From NCBI GenBank assembly GCA_015075165.1, contig JABTUY010000003.1, forward strand, positions 1 to 64,000: a stretch of DNA of 64,000 nt, written 5' to 3'. The notes beneath the pieces are model-generated. The model was not told the DNA's origin, did no database searches, and was given only the letters and a program-made list of their open reading frames with translations. Positions 25,702 through 36,275 of the stretch are shown here, piece after piece. Position 1 is the stretch's first letter, and every line of letters starts with the position of its first letter. The position numbers were made by a program, and so were the translations under genes. Source of the stretch: Ideonella sp. (GTDB lineage: Bacteria > Pseudomonadota > Gammaproteobacteria > Burkholderiales > Burkholderiaceae_C).

Positions 25702-26424
25702 ATGCTCGCTCTCATCAAGCGCTTGTGGCCCGCGTCGACATCGCAGCCACGCCTGCAGAGCATCGAGCAATGGGCGCACGTGCGCCAGGCCCAGTGGCGC
25801 CGCGTGCGCGACGACGGCGGCTTCGTGATCGACGGTGCGCACGGCAGCGTGCCCTGGCGCATCGAGTGGGGCGCGTCGCATCGCTCCTACATCGCGGGCA
25901 GCGAGCTGCGCTTCATCGCCGAGTTGGGCCTGCACCGCGACCTTCAGGCCATGGTGCTCAATCGCGTGCTGATGCTGTCGTCGGAAGCCCGGGTCTACGA
26001 CGAGTACGTGCAGGGCGTGCAGACGCGCGTCGACACGCAAACGCCCACCGAGATCCGCTGGCTGGTGATGTACACCAAGCTCAGCGCCAGCGAGCTGGGA
26101 CGCCTCGGGCTGCGCTTCGGCGGCGTCGCCAGCGCCAAGTCGTGGCTGCTGGCGTGGCTGGCGGGCCCGTTGTCCGAGGCGCTGCTCGATTCGGGGCGGG
26201 ATCTGTCGGAGAACGACGCCTTCGTGCTGTCGATCGCCCGCGGGCGCCTCGGCATGCGGCTGGCCATGCGCGACCCGCGCCCCGAGCGCATCGAGCGGTG
26301 GCTCGGGCTGTTCGGGGTGGCCATCGACGAGGCGCGCCGGGTCGCCGGTGAATGGCGCGATTCGACACTGCCGGTTGCGTCGACCCGGCCGTCGGTGTGG
26401 CCGCGCGACAGCCGGCTCGAGTAG
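25702..26424 (+). CDS. Hypothetical protein
   Basis: A 240-residue soluble-looking protein I cannot place. It has no signal peptide, and tryptophan and arginine are frequent (RLQSIEQWAHVRQAQWRRVR, GSVPWRIEWGASHRSYIAGSELRF). The central part MVLNRVLMLSSEARVYDEYV suggests a compact alpha/beta fold. Start ATG at 25702; one seven codons earlier is possible. Divergent from the GST gene by 38 bp and convergent with the acyl-CoA dehydrogenase by 7 bp, so it stands alone. Confidence 0.65.
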   Translation: MLALIKRLWPASTSQPRLQSIEQWAHVRQAQWRRVRDDGGFVIDGAHGSVPWRIEWGASHRSYIAGSELRFIAELGLHRDLQAMVLNRVLMLSSEARVYDEYVQGVQTRVDTQTPTEIRWLVMYTKLSASELGRLGLRFGGVASAKSWLLAWLAGPLSEALLDSGRDLSENDAFVLSIARGRLGMRLAMRDPRPERIERWLGLFGVAIDEARRVAGEWRDSTLPVASTRPSVWPRDSRLE

Positions 26425-26431
26425 ACCGCGC

Positions 26432-27664
<1,233 letters not shown>

Positions 27665-27718
27665 GGCGGTGCTCCTCCTGGGTGGTGAGTATGCGGTCTC
27701 TGCGGCGAGGGCCCGACG

Positions 27719-28804
27719 TCAGCCGCGCTGCGCCTGCGCCCAGCCCATGCGGGCAAGGGCGCTCGTCGCCTGGCCTGAACTTTGCGCCTGCGCGCTGGCG
27801 GCGGTGCCGTCGGCAGCGCGTTTGGCGATGCCCTGGGTGATCGCCGCGAGACGGAACAGGTTGTACGCGAGATAGAAGTTCCAGTGGGCCATCACGGCGT
27901 CGGGGTCGGCGCGTCCGGTGCGCTCGCAGTAGCGGCGCACGTAGTCGCGCTCGTTCGGTATGCCGAGCGCCGTCAGATCGAGCCCGCTGATGCCGCGGAA
28001 TACGCCGGGCTCGATGTGCCACGCCAGGCAGTGGTAGCTGAAATCGGCCAACGGATGCCCGAGCGTCGACAGCTCCCAGTCGAGCACGGCCGCGATGCGC
28101 GGCTGTTGTGCCTCGAAGATCAGGTTGTCGAGCCGGAAGTCGCCGTGCACGATCGATACCTGCGATTCGTCGAGCGCCGACGGCGGCAGGTGCGCCGGCA
28201 GCCAATCGATCAGGCGATCCATCTCGGCGATCGGCTGCAGCGCCGAAAGCTGGTACTGCTTGGTCCAGCGAGCGATCTGACGCACGAAGTAGTTGCCCGG
28301 CTTGCCGTAGTCGGCCAGCCCGATGTGCCCTGGGCTCACGCTGTGCAGTGCGGCGATCACGCGATTCATCTCGTCGTAGATCGCGCCGCGATCCGATGGC
28401 GCGAGCCCCGGCAGCGATTGCTCCCACAACACGCGCCCGTCGACGAACTGCATCACGTAGAACGCGCGGCCGATCACCGATTCGTCTTCGCACAAAAGGT
28501 GCATGCGCGCCACCGGCACCGCGCTGCCGGCCAGCGCGCGCATGACGCGGAACTCGCGCTCGATCGCGTGCGCCGAGGGCAGCAATCTGGCTGCAGGGCC
28601 CGGCTTGGTGCGCATCACGTAGGTCTGCTGCGGCGTCACGAGCTTGTAGGTCGGGTTGGATTGGCCGCCCTTGAACTGCTCGACCGCGAGCGGGCCGGCA
28701 AAGCCCGCCAGTTCGCCGTGCAGGTAGTGCTGCAGTGCCGCGATGTCGAAGGCATGACGCGCCGACACCGCCTGCGTGCCGATGAACTGCTCCATCGATT
28801 CCAT
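27719..28804 (-). CDS. APH/ACAD10-type phosphotransferase (LvaA-like)
   Basis: A 361-residue kinase-fold protein. It shows GGQSNPTYKLVT (nucleotide loop), YVMRTKPG, the catalytic loop SIVHGDFRLDNLIFE (~residue 222) and AVLDWELSTLGHPLADFSY (Mg-binding Asp). This is the N-terminal-domain family of ACAD10/11 and of LvaA, which phosphorylates 4-hydroxyacyl-CoA, rather than an antibiotic kinase. AAGGAG precedes the start. It lies between a Crp-type regulator and the acyl-CoA dehydrogenase on the same strand. Confidence 0.87.
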   Translation of the reverse strand: MESMEQFIGTQAVSARHAFDIAALQHYLHGELAGFAGPLAVEQFKGGQSNPTYKLVTPQQTYVMRTKPGPAARLLPSAHAIEREFRVMRALAGSAVPVARMHLLCEDESVIGRAFYVMQFVDGRVLWEQSLPGLAPSDRGAIYDEMNRVIAALHSVSPGHIGLADYGKPGNYFVRQIARWTKQYQLSALQPIAEMDRLIDWLPAHLPPSALDESQVSIVHGDFRLDNLIFEAQQPRIAAVLDWELSTLGHPLADFSYHCLAWHIEPGVFRGISGLDLTALGIPNERDYVRRYCERTGRADPDAVMAHWNFYLAYNLFRLAAITQGIAKRAADGTAASAQAQSSGQATSALARMGWAQAQRG

Positions 28805-28813
28805 GGCGCTCCT

Positions 28814-29518
28814 TCAGCGTTCGGCCAGAGCCAGCAACTTGTCGCGCGACAGCACCACCAGCCGCGTCGGCTCGACCCGCACCGCACCCTGGCGCTCGAA
28901 CACCTTCAGCTCCTGGTTGACGCGCTGGCGCGAGGCGCCCAGCAGCTGCGCCAGATCTTCCTGTGCGAGTTGCAGTGCGATGCGGATCTCGCTGCCGTGC
29001 ATGACGCCGTAGCTCTTGACCAGCAGCAGGATCTGCTTGGCCAGCCGCGCGCTCAGCGGGCGGCTGTTCAAGTCTTCGATCAGGTTGAACATCAGCCGCA
29101 GGCGGCGGCAGTTCAGCCGCAGCAGCGCGTCGTAAAGCTCGACGTGCCGGGCCAGCAGCTCCTTGAAGTCGGCCTTGCGAACCACCAGCAGCGTCGTTTC
29201 GCCGTGCGCGCTCGCGTCGTGCGTGCGTGGCAGGCCGTCGAAGAGGGCAATGTCGCCGAACCAGGTGCCGGGCTCGACGTAGGTCAGCACCACCTGCTTG
29301 CCCGACAGCGTGACATTCGAGACCCGCACCGCGCCGCGCGCAACGCCGCACCACTGCTCGGCCGGCCCGCCGCGCGTGCCCAGCCGGGCGTCGTCGGGGT
29401 AGCGCTTGATCGCCGCGCGCTCGAGGATGTCGCCGCGCAGGCCCGCCGACAGGCGCGCGAACCAGGCACCCGATTCGATGCACTTCAGTTCCTCGCTGCT
29501 CAGGGCCGGCATGCGCAT
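28814..29518 (-). CDS. Crp/Fnr-family transcriptional regulator
   Basis: A 234-residue regulator. An N-terminal cyclic-nucleotide-binding-like beta barrel (residues ~20-130, with GTWFGDIALFDGLPRTHDAS) is followed by a long helix and a C-terminal helix-turn-helix (LAQEDLAQLLGASRQRVNQE). There are no Fnr-type cluster cysteines at the N-terminus, so it is more Crp- than Fnr-like. The ligand is unknown. It is 9 bp upstream of the phosphotransferase and may control the acyl-CoA operon. Confidence 0.88.
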   Translation of the reverse strand: MRMPALSSEELKCIESGAWFARLSAGLRGDILERAAIKRYPDDARLGTRGGPAEQWCGVARGAVRVSNVTLSGKQVVLTYVEPGTWFGDIALFDGLPRTHDASAHGETTLLVVRKADFKELLARHVELYDALLRLNCRRLRLMFNLIEDLNSRPLSARLAKQILLLVKSYGVMHGSEIRIALQLAQEDLAQLLGASRQRVNQELKVFERQGAVRVEPTRLVVLSRDKLLALAER

Positions 29519-29617
29519 GGGGGTTCGCGGCGTGCGCGCTCGTCTGCGCGCCGCCGGGCCTATTGTCCATGGCCTCCGGGCCTGTGCCGGAGTCGGGCTC
29601 TGCGTGTCGAGGTTGCT

Positions 29618-30397
29618 TCAGTCGAAGCGCGGCGCCCGCTTCTCGAAGAACGCGCTCAGCCCCTCGGCGGCGTTGCGGTGCTGCAGGTTCGGCACGAACT
29701 GCTCGCGCTCGGCGTGCAGTTGCTCGCCCAGCGTGCGGGTTCGCGCGTGATTCACCAGCGCCTTCGCGCTGGCGATCGCGTTGCCTGCCATGCGCCCGAG
29801 GCGCTCGGCCAAGGCCAGCGCCTCGGGCAGCGCCTGCCCATCGGCACACAGCGCGTTGACCAGGCCCCAGGCATGCCATTGCTGCGCGCTGATCGGCTCG
29901 GGCAGCCACATCAGTTGCAGCGCCAGCGCACGCGGCAGCGCCTGAGCCAGGTGGAAGGTACCGCCGCCATCGGGCGACAGGCCGGCACGGCCATACGACA
30001 TCGTGAAACGCGCCCCGCTGGCGGCCACCACGAGGTCGCACGCCAGCACGAGCGAGCAGCCGCCGCCGGCGGCATGCCCTTCGACCGCGGCGATCACCGG
30101 TTTGGGGCAATCGCGAATCGCCAGCACGAAGGCATGGAAGCGGTCGATGTTCGCGCGCACGGTGTCGGCCGGGCCTTCACGCGATGCGGCCAGGCGCTGC
30201 AAGTCGCCGCCGGCACAGAAGTGCGCACCGTCGCCGCGCAGTACCACCGCGCGCACGCCGGCATCGGCAGCCGCCGCCTGCAGCGCACGACTGCCGGCTT
30301 CGTACACCTGCGGCGACAGTGTGTTGCGCGTCGCCGGGTCGCTGATGGTCAGCACCTGCGCGGCGCCGCGGCGTTCGCTCAGCAGCACCGAAGCCAT
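29618..30397 (-). CDS. Enoyl-CoA hydratase/isomerase family protein
   Basis: A 259-residue crotonase-fold enzyme. It has CAGGDLQRLAA and AVEGHAAGGGCSLVLACDLV, the two oxyanion-hole segments, then GRAGLSPDGGGTFHLAQALP with the acidic residue typical of hydratase/isomerase at one catalytic position. The ATG at 30397 is used; a TTG three codons earlier is possible. Same strand as the Crp, phosphotransferase and acyl-CoA dehydrogenase genes, with a 99-bp gap, so it may take part in the same acyl-CoA pathway. Confidence 0.88.
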   Translation of the reverse strand: MASVLLSERRGAAQVLTISDPATRNTLSPQVYEAGSRALQAAAADAGVRAVVLRGDGAHFCAGGDLQRLAASREGPADTVRANIDRFHAFVLAIRDCPKPVIAAVEGHAAGGGCSLVLACDLVVAASGARFTMSYGRAGLSPDGGGTFHLAQALPRALALQLMWLPEPISAQQWHAWGLVNALCADGQALPEALALAERLGRMAGNAIASAKALVNHARTRTLGEQLHAEREQFVPNLQHRNAAEGLSAFFEKRAPRFD

Positions 30398-30566
30398 GGC
30401 CCGCAACCCTTCACTGCAACGTGACGCATAACAGAGAAGATTCTCTCACCCGGCGCCTGCCGTGCCAGCGCTTCACGATGGCCGGCGAGGGTCTTCATGC
30501 TAGAGTCCCGCGCGTCTTTTCGATCGCAACGCAGCGCCTCAGATCCGACGTACCAGCGCCCACTGC

Positions 30567-32618
30567 ATGAGTGCTCGCCGCATCGTCTCGGTGGGCTCGC
30601 TGGCCATCGCCGCGAGCATGCCCGTGCATGGCTTGGGCATCGTCGGTGCACCATCCAACGCGACGCTCGGCGCGCCGCTGAACTTCCCGATCAGGGTTCG
30701 CATCGACAGCGACGAGTCGCTGAACTCGACCTGCGTCACGGCCGAAGCGTCTCAAGGCGATCAGCGGATCGCGCCGTCGTCGCTGCGCACCAGCATCGAA
30801 CAGGGCAGCATCCCCGACGAGCGGGTGGTGCGCGTCTACACGACGGTGGCGATCGACGAGCCGGTGGTCACCGTCACGCTGACGCTGGGCTGCGCAGGCC
30901 GCTTCGAGCGGCGCTTCACCGTGTTCGCCGACCCGCCGCTGGTCACCGTGGCGGCAGCACCCGAAGCGGTCGCACCGTCGAGCGTCGAACCCACCGTTGC
31001 CACGACGCCGACGCGCCGCGAGGCCGCTGCATCGGCACCGCGCGCCGATGGCGCGCCGCCCGGCGGCAGCACGGCAGAGCCCGCCGCGGCGGCCAGCCAG
31101 CCCGTGCGATCGTCGCGTCCGACAGCGGGCCATGCGCCGGCACGCTCCGCTGCGGCGATGCGGCCCACCGCACGACGACCCGCAGCGCGCGCAGTGGCTG
31201 CCGCGCCCGCGACATCCGAGGCGCCCGCCGCCGCGGCCGCCGCCCGCGGCGGCGCGGCCCCTGCGCGAGCCCTTGCGGCGTCCGGTCCACGCCTGAAACT
31301 CGACCCGCTGGAGCCGATCGCCCGCGGCAGCGCGGCCGCGTCGGCGGCTGCCGCGGTGCAGGAGGCGCAGTTGCGGGTGGCAGCCATGGCTGCCAGCGCG
31401 GCGATTGCCGAGCAGGCAGCCAGCGCGGCCATTGCCAACGCCGCCGCCGCGGCCGAACGCCTGCGCGCGCTCGAGCAGGGGCTGGAGAAGCTGCGTGCAG
31501 ATGCCGAGCGCGACCGCGAGCAGGCGGCGGCGATCCGCTCGAAGCTCGCGAGGGCAGAGACCGCCGGTCGCCTCACGCCGTGGCTGGTGGGCGGCATGGT
31601 GCTGCTGGCCGTGTTGGCGCTGTGGCTGTGGCTTCGCATGCGCCGGCTGCAGCGCGAGCGTGAAGCCGCGTGGTGGGCAGCCAGCCGTGCTGCGGCCAAA
31701 CCCCCGCCCAATCCACCGACGCTGCACCCGATGACGTTGCCGCCGCAGGTGGCGCCACCGCCGCTGGTGAAACCCGAGGCAACGGTCATCGTGAAGCCGG
31801 CGACGATGCGCAAGCCTGCGTTCCGCGATTCGCTGTTCGCTTCGCAGCAGGAACCCCGCGACGTGTCGATCGAGGAGTTGATCGACCTCGAGCAGCAGGC
31901 CGAATTCTTCGTCGTGCTCGGGCAGGACGAAGCGGCGATCGACCTGCTGATGGGCCACATCCGCAGCAGCGGCGGCACCAGCCCGCTGCCTTACCTGAAA
32001 TTGCTCGAGATCTATCGCCGGCAGGGCGACCGCGAGTCCTACGAACGCACGCGCGAGCGCTTCAACCACCGCTTCAACGCCTACGCACCCGACTGGGATT
32101 CCGATCTCCAGCATGGCCGTGCGCTCGACGAGTACCCGGCCGTGACGCAACGGCTGGTGGCGCGCTGGCGCGAACCGCTCGATGCGATGGCCGAGCTGGA
32201 GGCGCTGATGTTCCGCCGCGACGGCGGCGAGCTGTTCGAGCTGCCGGCGTATCGCGAGGTGCTGTTCCTGTACTCGATGGCGCGCGACCTGCTCGACCAT
32301 CAAGGCGGCCCACCGACGGCCATCGACGTGCTGCTGCCACTGGGGGACCGCAGCGCCGAGTTCGAGCCGACGACAGCGCGCCCGCACCTGTTCACGTCGA
32401 CCGGCCTGGCCGAGCTGAGCCGCGACGGCGAGCCGTCGTCGATCCAGCCGCTGCAGCCATCACGGCGCACGGCCGATAGCGGGCCCGAGAGTCTCTACGG
32501 CGCGATCGACGTCGATCTGACGAAGCCGATGCCGATCGACGAGGACACGCAGGTGTTCCGCCGCGACGACGATCAGCGCAGCGATTTCCTAGACCTGCCG
32601 CCGCCGAAGTCGAAGTAG
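30567..32618 (+). CDS. FimV-like membrane protein, Ala/Pro-rich
   Basis: A 683-residue protein. The N-terminus begins with a signal sequence and GLGIVGAPSNATLGAPLNFPIRV, the form of FimV N-terminal domains. Residues ~130-280 are a low-complexity Ala/Pro/Ser spacer, ~280-330 a coiled coil (AAAAERLRALEQGLEKLRADAERDREQ), and ~336-355 a single membrane segment (PWLVGGMVLLAVLALWLW). A cytoplasmic part carries a TPR-like LGQDEAAIDLLMGHIRSSGG. FimV proteins organise the cell pole and type IV pili; no LysM motif is visible. The C-terminal part after residue 500 is unlike standard FimV. No partner genes adjoin. Confidence 0.75.
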   Translation: MSARRIVSVGSLAIAASMPVHGLGIVGAPSNATLGAPLNFPIRVRIDSDESLNSTCVTAEASQGDQRIAPSSLRTSIEQGSIPDERVVRVYTTVAIDEPVVTVTLTLGCAGRFERRFTVFADPPLVTVAAAPEAVAPSSVEPTVATTPTRREAAASAPRADGAPPGGSTAEPAAAASQPVRSSRPTAGHAPARSAAAMRPTARRPAARAVAAAPATSEAPAAAAAARGGAAPARALAASGPRLKLDPLEPIARGSAAASAAAAVQEAQLRVAAMAASAAIAEQAASAAIANAAAAAERLRALEQGLEKLRADAERDREQAAAIRSKLARAETAGRLTPWLVGGMVLLAVLALWLWLRMRRLQREREAAWWAASRAAAKPPPNPPTLHPMTLPPQVAPPPLVKPEATVIVKPATMRKPAFRDSLFASQQEPRDVSIEELIDLEQQAEFFVVLGQDEAAIDLLMGHIRSSGGTSPLPYLKLLEIYRRQGDRESYERTRERFNHRFNAYAPDWDSDLQHGRALDEYPAVTQRLVARWREPLDAMAELEALMFRRDGGELFELPAYREVLFLYSMARDLLDHQGGPPTAIDVLLPLGDRSAEFEPTTARPHLFTSTGLAELSRDGEPSSIQPLQPSRRTADSGPESLYGAIDVDLTKPMPIDEDTQVFRRDDDQRSDFLDLPPPKSK

Positions 32619-32622
32619 CGCT

Positions 32623-33783
32623 CTACAGGCGGGCCAGGCGCTCCAGCGCCGAGCTGAGGGTTTCGTCGCGCTTGGCGAAGCAGAAGCGCGCCAGTCGCTG
32701 ATTGCGGCCGTCTTCGTAGAACGGCGCCAGCGGGATGGCCGCCACGCCGATCTCGGTGGTGAGCCAGCGGCAGAAATCCTCTTCGCTGCGATCGCTGATC
32801 GCCGAGTAGTCGACGCATTGGAAGTAGCTGCCCTGGCTCGGCAGCAGGCGCAGCCGCGTGCGCGCCAGGCCGTTGCGGAAGAGATCGCGCTTGCGCTGGT
32901 AGAACGCCGCCAGCCCGAGGTAGGGCCCGGGGTCGGCCATGTAGCTGGCCAGGCCATGCTGCACCGGCGTGTTGACGGTGAATACGTTGAACTGGTGCAC
33001 CTTGCGGAACTCGGTGGTCAGGGCGCGCGGTGCGGCCACGTAGCCGACCTTCCAGCCCGTGACGTGATAGGTCTTGCCGAAGCTCGACACCACGAACGCG
33101 CGCGCCGCCAGCTCGGGATGAGCGCAGACGCTGGCGTGTGCGGCGCCGTCGTACACCATGTGCTCGTACACCTCGTCGGCGATCAGCAGCACGTCGGTCG
33201 GTCGCAGCAGGGTGGCCAGCGCGTCGAGATCGGCGCGCGTCCATACCGTGGCGCTCGGGTTGTGCGGCGTGTTGACGAGGATCGCGCGCGTGCGCGGCGT
33301 GATCGCCGCGGCGATGGCGGGAAAGTCGGGCCTGAACGTACCGGCAGCGAGCGCCACGCGCACGACGCGCCCACCTGCCAGCTCGATGTTCGGAACGTAG
33401 CTGTCGTAGCACGGCTCGAGCACGATCACCTCGTCGCCCGGGTGCACCGCGGCGAGGATCGCCGTCAGGATCGCCTGCGTCGCGCCGGCGGTGACGGTGA
33501 TCTCGTCGCCCGGGTCGTAGGCACCGCCGTAGAGTGCCTCGATCTTGCGCGCGATCGCCTCGCGCAGCACCGGCACGCCGGCCATCGGCGGGTATTGGTT
33601 GAGTCCCGAGCGCATCGCCCGGTTCACCGCGTCGACGAGCGCGGGGTCGCAATCGAAATCGGGAAAGCCCTGGCCGAGGTTGACGGCGCCGTGCTGCGTG
33701 GCCAGCGCCGACATCACGGTGAAGATGGTGGTGCCCACCTGGGGCAGGCGGCTGGTGACGGCAGGGGTACGCGCGACGTTCAT
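32623..33783 (-). CDS. PLP-dependent class I/II aminotransferase (methionine aminotransferase/YbdL-like)
   Basis: A 386-residue fold-type I aminotransferase. It shows NLGQGFPDFDCDPALVDAVN, NQYPPMAGVPVLREAIA, TAGATQAILTAILA, VNTPHNPSATVW, LIADEVYEHMVYD (PLP-binding Asp) and SSFGKTYHVTGWKVGYV (Schiff-base lysine ~residue 237). The motifs and length match YbdL, which prefers methionine, and kynurenine aminotransferases. Cytoplasmic. It is convergent with the FimV-like gene and 29 bp upstream-adjacent to cysB on the same strand. Confidence 0.88.
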   Translation of the reverse strand: MNVARTPAVTSRLPQVGTTIFTVMSALATQHGAVNLGQGFPDFDCDPALVDAVNRAMRSGLNQYPPMAGVPVLREAIARKIEALYGGAYDPGDEITVTAGATQAILTAILAAVHPGDEVIVLEPCYDSYVPNIELAGGRVVRVALAAGTFRPDFPAIAAAITPRTRAILVNTPHNPSATVWTRADLDALATLLRPTDVLLIADEVYEHMVYDGAAHASVCAHPELAARAFVVSSFGKTYHVTGWKVGYVAAPRALTTEFRKVHQFNVFTVNTPVQHGLASYMADPGPYLGLAAFYQRKRDLFRNGLARTRLRLLPSQGSYFQCVDYSAISDRSEEDFCRWLTTEIGVAAIPLAPFYEDGRNQRLARFCFAKRDETLSSALERLARL

Positions 33784-33812
33784 GCGGGGCGACGGCAGGT
33801 TGCGGCTCGGGG

Positions 33813-34757
33813 TCACAGATCGTAGTCGACGCCGGCGCCGCTCATCGCGCGCTGGATCAAGCTGCGCGTCAGGCGATCCGACAGCAACTCGGCAAAGCTG
33901 AGCACGAACTGCCGCAGATAAGCCCCGCGTTTGAAGGCCACGCGCGTCAGGTTGCTGCCGAACAGATGCCCCGCCCGGTGCCAGGCCAGATCGCCGCCCG
34001 CCGGATCGTCGCGCACCGCCATCTCGGCAACGATGCCGATGCCCATGCCGAGCCGCACATAGGTCTTGATGACGTCCGAGTCGATGGCTTCGAGCGCGAT
34101 GAGCGGCTTCAGCCGCGCCCGCGCGAATGCGGCATCGATGCGCGAGCGCCCGGTGAACGTGGAGTGATAGGTGACCAGCGGCTCGGCGGCGATCTGCTCG
34201 ATCGTCGGCCGCTCGACGCCGGCCAGCGGATGCCCGGCCGGCACCACCACCACGTGTTGCCACTCGTAGCACGGCAGCGAAACGAGGCCTTCGGCGTCGG
34301 CGAGCGATTCGGTGGCCAGCGCGATCTCGGCCGAGTCGTCCTGCAGCATGCGCGCCACCTGCGCCGGCGTGCCCTGGTGCAGCACCACCTGCACCTTCGG
34401 GTAGCGCTTGCGCAGCGCCGCCACCGGCTCGGGCAGGAAGTAGCGCGCCTGCGTGTGGGTGGTGGCGATCGACAGCGTGCCCGCGTCCTGCTTGGAGTAT
34501 TCCTCGCCAATGCGTTTGAGGTTGGCCACTTCGCGCATGATCACTTCCACCGCCTTGAGCACCAACTGCCCGGGCTCGGTGATGCGCCGCAGCCGCTTGC
34601 CGTGGCGCGCGAAGATCTCGACGCCGAGTTCCTCCTCCAACTCGATGATCGCCTTGCTGATGCCGGGCTGCGACGTGTACAGCGCTTTGGCGGTCTCGGT
34701 GAGGTTCAGGTTGCGGCGCGCGGCCTCCTGGACGAAGCGGAACTGGTGCAGATTCAT
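33813..34757 (-). CDS. cysB: CysB-type LysR transcriptional regulator
   Basis: A 314-residue LTTR starting MNLHQFRFVQEAARRNLNLT. The helix-turn-helix is KALYTSQPGISKAIIELEEEL and is followed by IFARHGKRLRRITEPGQ, nearly the CysB consensus. The effector domain includes the TTHTQARYFLP segment, which lines the sulfate/acetylserine pocket of CysB. It activates sulfur-assimilation genes in response to O-acetylserine or N-acetylserine. It lies beside cbiX, which acts on sirohydrochlorin (needed for siroheme of sulfite reductase), a fitting neighbour. Confidence 0.9.
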   Translation of the reverse strand: MNLHQFRFVQEAARRNLNLTETAKALYTSQPGISKAIIELEEELGVEIFARHGKRLRRITEPGQLVLKAVEVIMREVANLKRIGEEYSKQDAGTLSIATTHTQARYFLPEPVAALRKRYPKVQVVLHQGTPAQVARMLQDDSAEIALATESLADAEGLVSLPCYEWQHVVVVPAGHPLAGVERPTIEQIAAEPLVTYHSTFTGRSRIDAAFARARLKPLIALEAIDSDVIKTYVRLGMGIGIVAEMAVRDDPAGGDLAWHRAGHLFGSNLTRVAFKRGAYLRQFVLSFAELLSDRLTRSLIQRAMSGAGVDYDL

Positions 34758-34770
34758 GGCCTGTGGGCGA

Positions 34771-35163
34771 TCAGGAACCGAACGTTGCGGCGCCGGCGGC
34801 CACGCGCGCGATGGTTTCGATGACCTCGGCATGCTCGCCGATCGGCTCGATCAGCAGCCAGTCGACTCCAGGGTATTGCGCCTTCAGCGCGCTCAGCCGT
34901 TGCGGCAGGTCGCGCCGCACGTGGCCGCCGGTGCCCAGGAACAGCGGCACCACCGTGATCTGGCGGCAGCCTTGCGCCACCAGCCGGGCTGCAGCGTCGG
35001 CGAGGTCGGGCAGCATGATCTCGAGAAACGCCAGCATCACCCGCGCGTCGGGCCGCAGCAGCCGTACGCGCCCGAGCACGGCCTCGAACGGCGCTGCCCA
35101 CGCAGGGTCGCGCGCCCCGTGGGCGAACAGCACCAGGCCGCGCGGCGCCGTCGCGTCGATCAT
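34771..35163 (-). CDS. cbiX: CbiX/SirB-type sirohydrochlorin chelatase
   Basis: A 130-residue single-domain class II chelatase. It starts GLVLFAHGARDPAWAAPFEA with the metal-binding histidine of the HG(A/S)R motif, then VMLAFLEIMLPDLADA and ITVVPLFLGTGGHVRRDLP with the second histidine. Short CbiX proteins act as dimers and insert Co or Fe into sirohydrochlorin. The start overlaps the lptG stop as ATGA. With cysB next to it, an iron-chelating role for siroheme is plausible. Confidence 0.87.
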   Translation of the reverse strand: MIDATAPRGLVLFAHGARDPAWAAPFEAVLGRVRLLRPDARVMLAFLEIMLPDLADAAARLVAQGCRQITVVPLFLGTGGHVRRDLPQRLSALKAQYPGVDWLLIEPIGEHAEVIETIARVAAGAATFGS

Positions 35164-36275
35164 CTGAACCGCACCAGCCAGGTGAACGCCGCCAGCGACA
35201 GCGCGAGATAGACCAGGCCCGGCGCCGACGCCGCGACCCACGGCGCCCAGTTGCGCAGCATGCCCAGGTGCCCCGACACGTTGTTCAGCAGCACGAAGCT
35301 GATGCCGAGCATGATGCCCCCGAACACCTTCAGGCTGAGGCCGCCGGCACGCGCGTGCAGGTAGGCGAACGGCAGCGCCAGCGCCACCATCACCAGGCAG
35401 GCAAACGGGTACAGCGCACGCTTCCAGAACAGGATTTCCTGGCGCTGCGAGGCTTGCTCCTGATCGCCCAGATGCGCGCTGTAGCGCCACAGCTCGGCGG
35501 TCGACATCGTGCTCAGCGGCAGCACGGCAGCGGCCACCACCGACGCCGACAGCGAGCTGGGCCAGCGCACCGTTGCATGGCGCTGAACCCTGACCTCGGC
35601 CCCCGCGGCCGCCTGCTCGGGCGTCGGCCAATCGGTGCGCTCGACGTCCGCGAGCTGCCATACCGAGTCGGCGTCGACGCGGGCACGGCGCGCGTCGATG
35701 CGCGTGCGCAGCCGACCGTCGGAGTCCTGCTCGAAAATGCGGATGCCTTCGAGCTCGCCGTTGGCTGCCGTGCGCGCGACGTTGATCGAGATCGCACGCT
35801 CGCCATCGGGTCCGGCGCGGCGCTCCTTCAGCCAGGCGCCGGTGCTGCCCAGCGCGAGGCCGCCGCGGAACGACGCCTTCAACTGCACCGCCTCGCGCTC
35901 CGACAGCGGCGACAAGTAATCGCCGACGACGAAGGTGACGGCGCCGAAGAACAAGCCCAGCAGGGCCAGCAATCCGAGCGCGCGCACCGGCCCCAGCCCG
36001 CCGGTGCGCAAGATGGTGTACTCCGACGACTGCGCCAGCCGCGCCATCGCGTAGATGGTGCCGATCAGCACGCAGATCGGCGACAGCTCGTACAGGTGCC
36101 CAGGCACTTCCAGCGTCGCCGCGATCGCCGCATGCAGCAGCGTGAAGCCGTTGCGCCCGACGTTGTCGAGTTCGTCGACGAAGTCGATGAAGAAGAACAG
36201 CGACAGGAACGCCACGGCGACGAACGCCACCGACCAGACGATGTCGCGGTACAGCAGTCGGCGCACGGTCCTCAC
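35160..36275 (-). CDS. lptG: LPS export ABC transporter permease LptG
   Basis: A 371-residue inner-membrane protein with six membrane helices and a large periplasmic jellyroll domain between helices 3 and 4. Visible are RDIVWSVAFVAVAFLSLFFF, YELSPICVLIGTIYAMARLA, SSEYTILRTGGLGPVR and LPFAYLHARAGGLSLKVFGG. With LptF and LptB it extracts LPS toward LptC/LptA. I chose the GTG at 36275, which overlaps the lptF stop as GTGA; upstream starts would run far into lptF. Confidence 0.9.
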   Translation of the reverse strand: MRTVRRLLYRDIVWSVAFVAVAFLSLFFFIDFVDELDNVGRNGFTLLHAAIAATLEVPGHLYELSPICVLIGTIYAMARLAQSSEYTILRTGGLGPVRALGLLALLGLFFGAVTFVVGDYLSPLSEREAVQLKASFRGGLALGSTGAWLKERRAGPDGERAISINVARTAANGELEGIRIFEQDSDGRLRTRIDARRARVDADSVWQLADVERTDWPTPEQAAAGAEVRVQRHATVRWPSSLSASVVAAAVLPLSTMSTAELWRYSAHLGDQEQASQRQEILFWKRALYPFACLVMVALALPFAYLHARAGGLSLKVFGGIMLGISFVLLNNVSGHLGMLRNWAPWVAASAPGLVYLALSLAAFTWLVRFR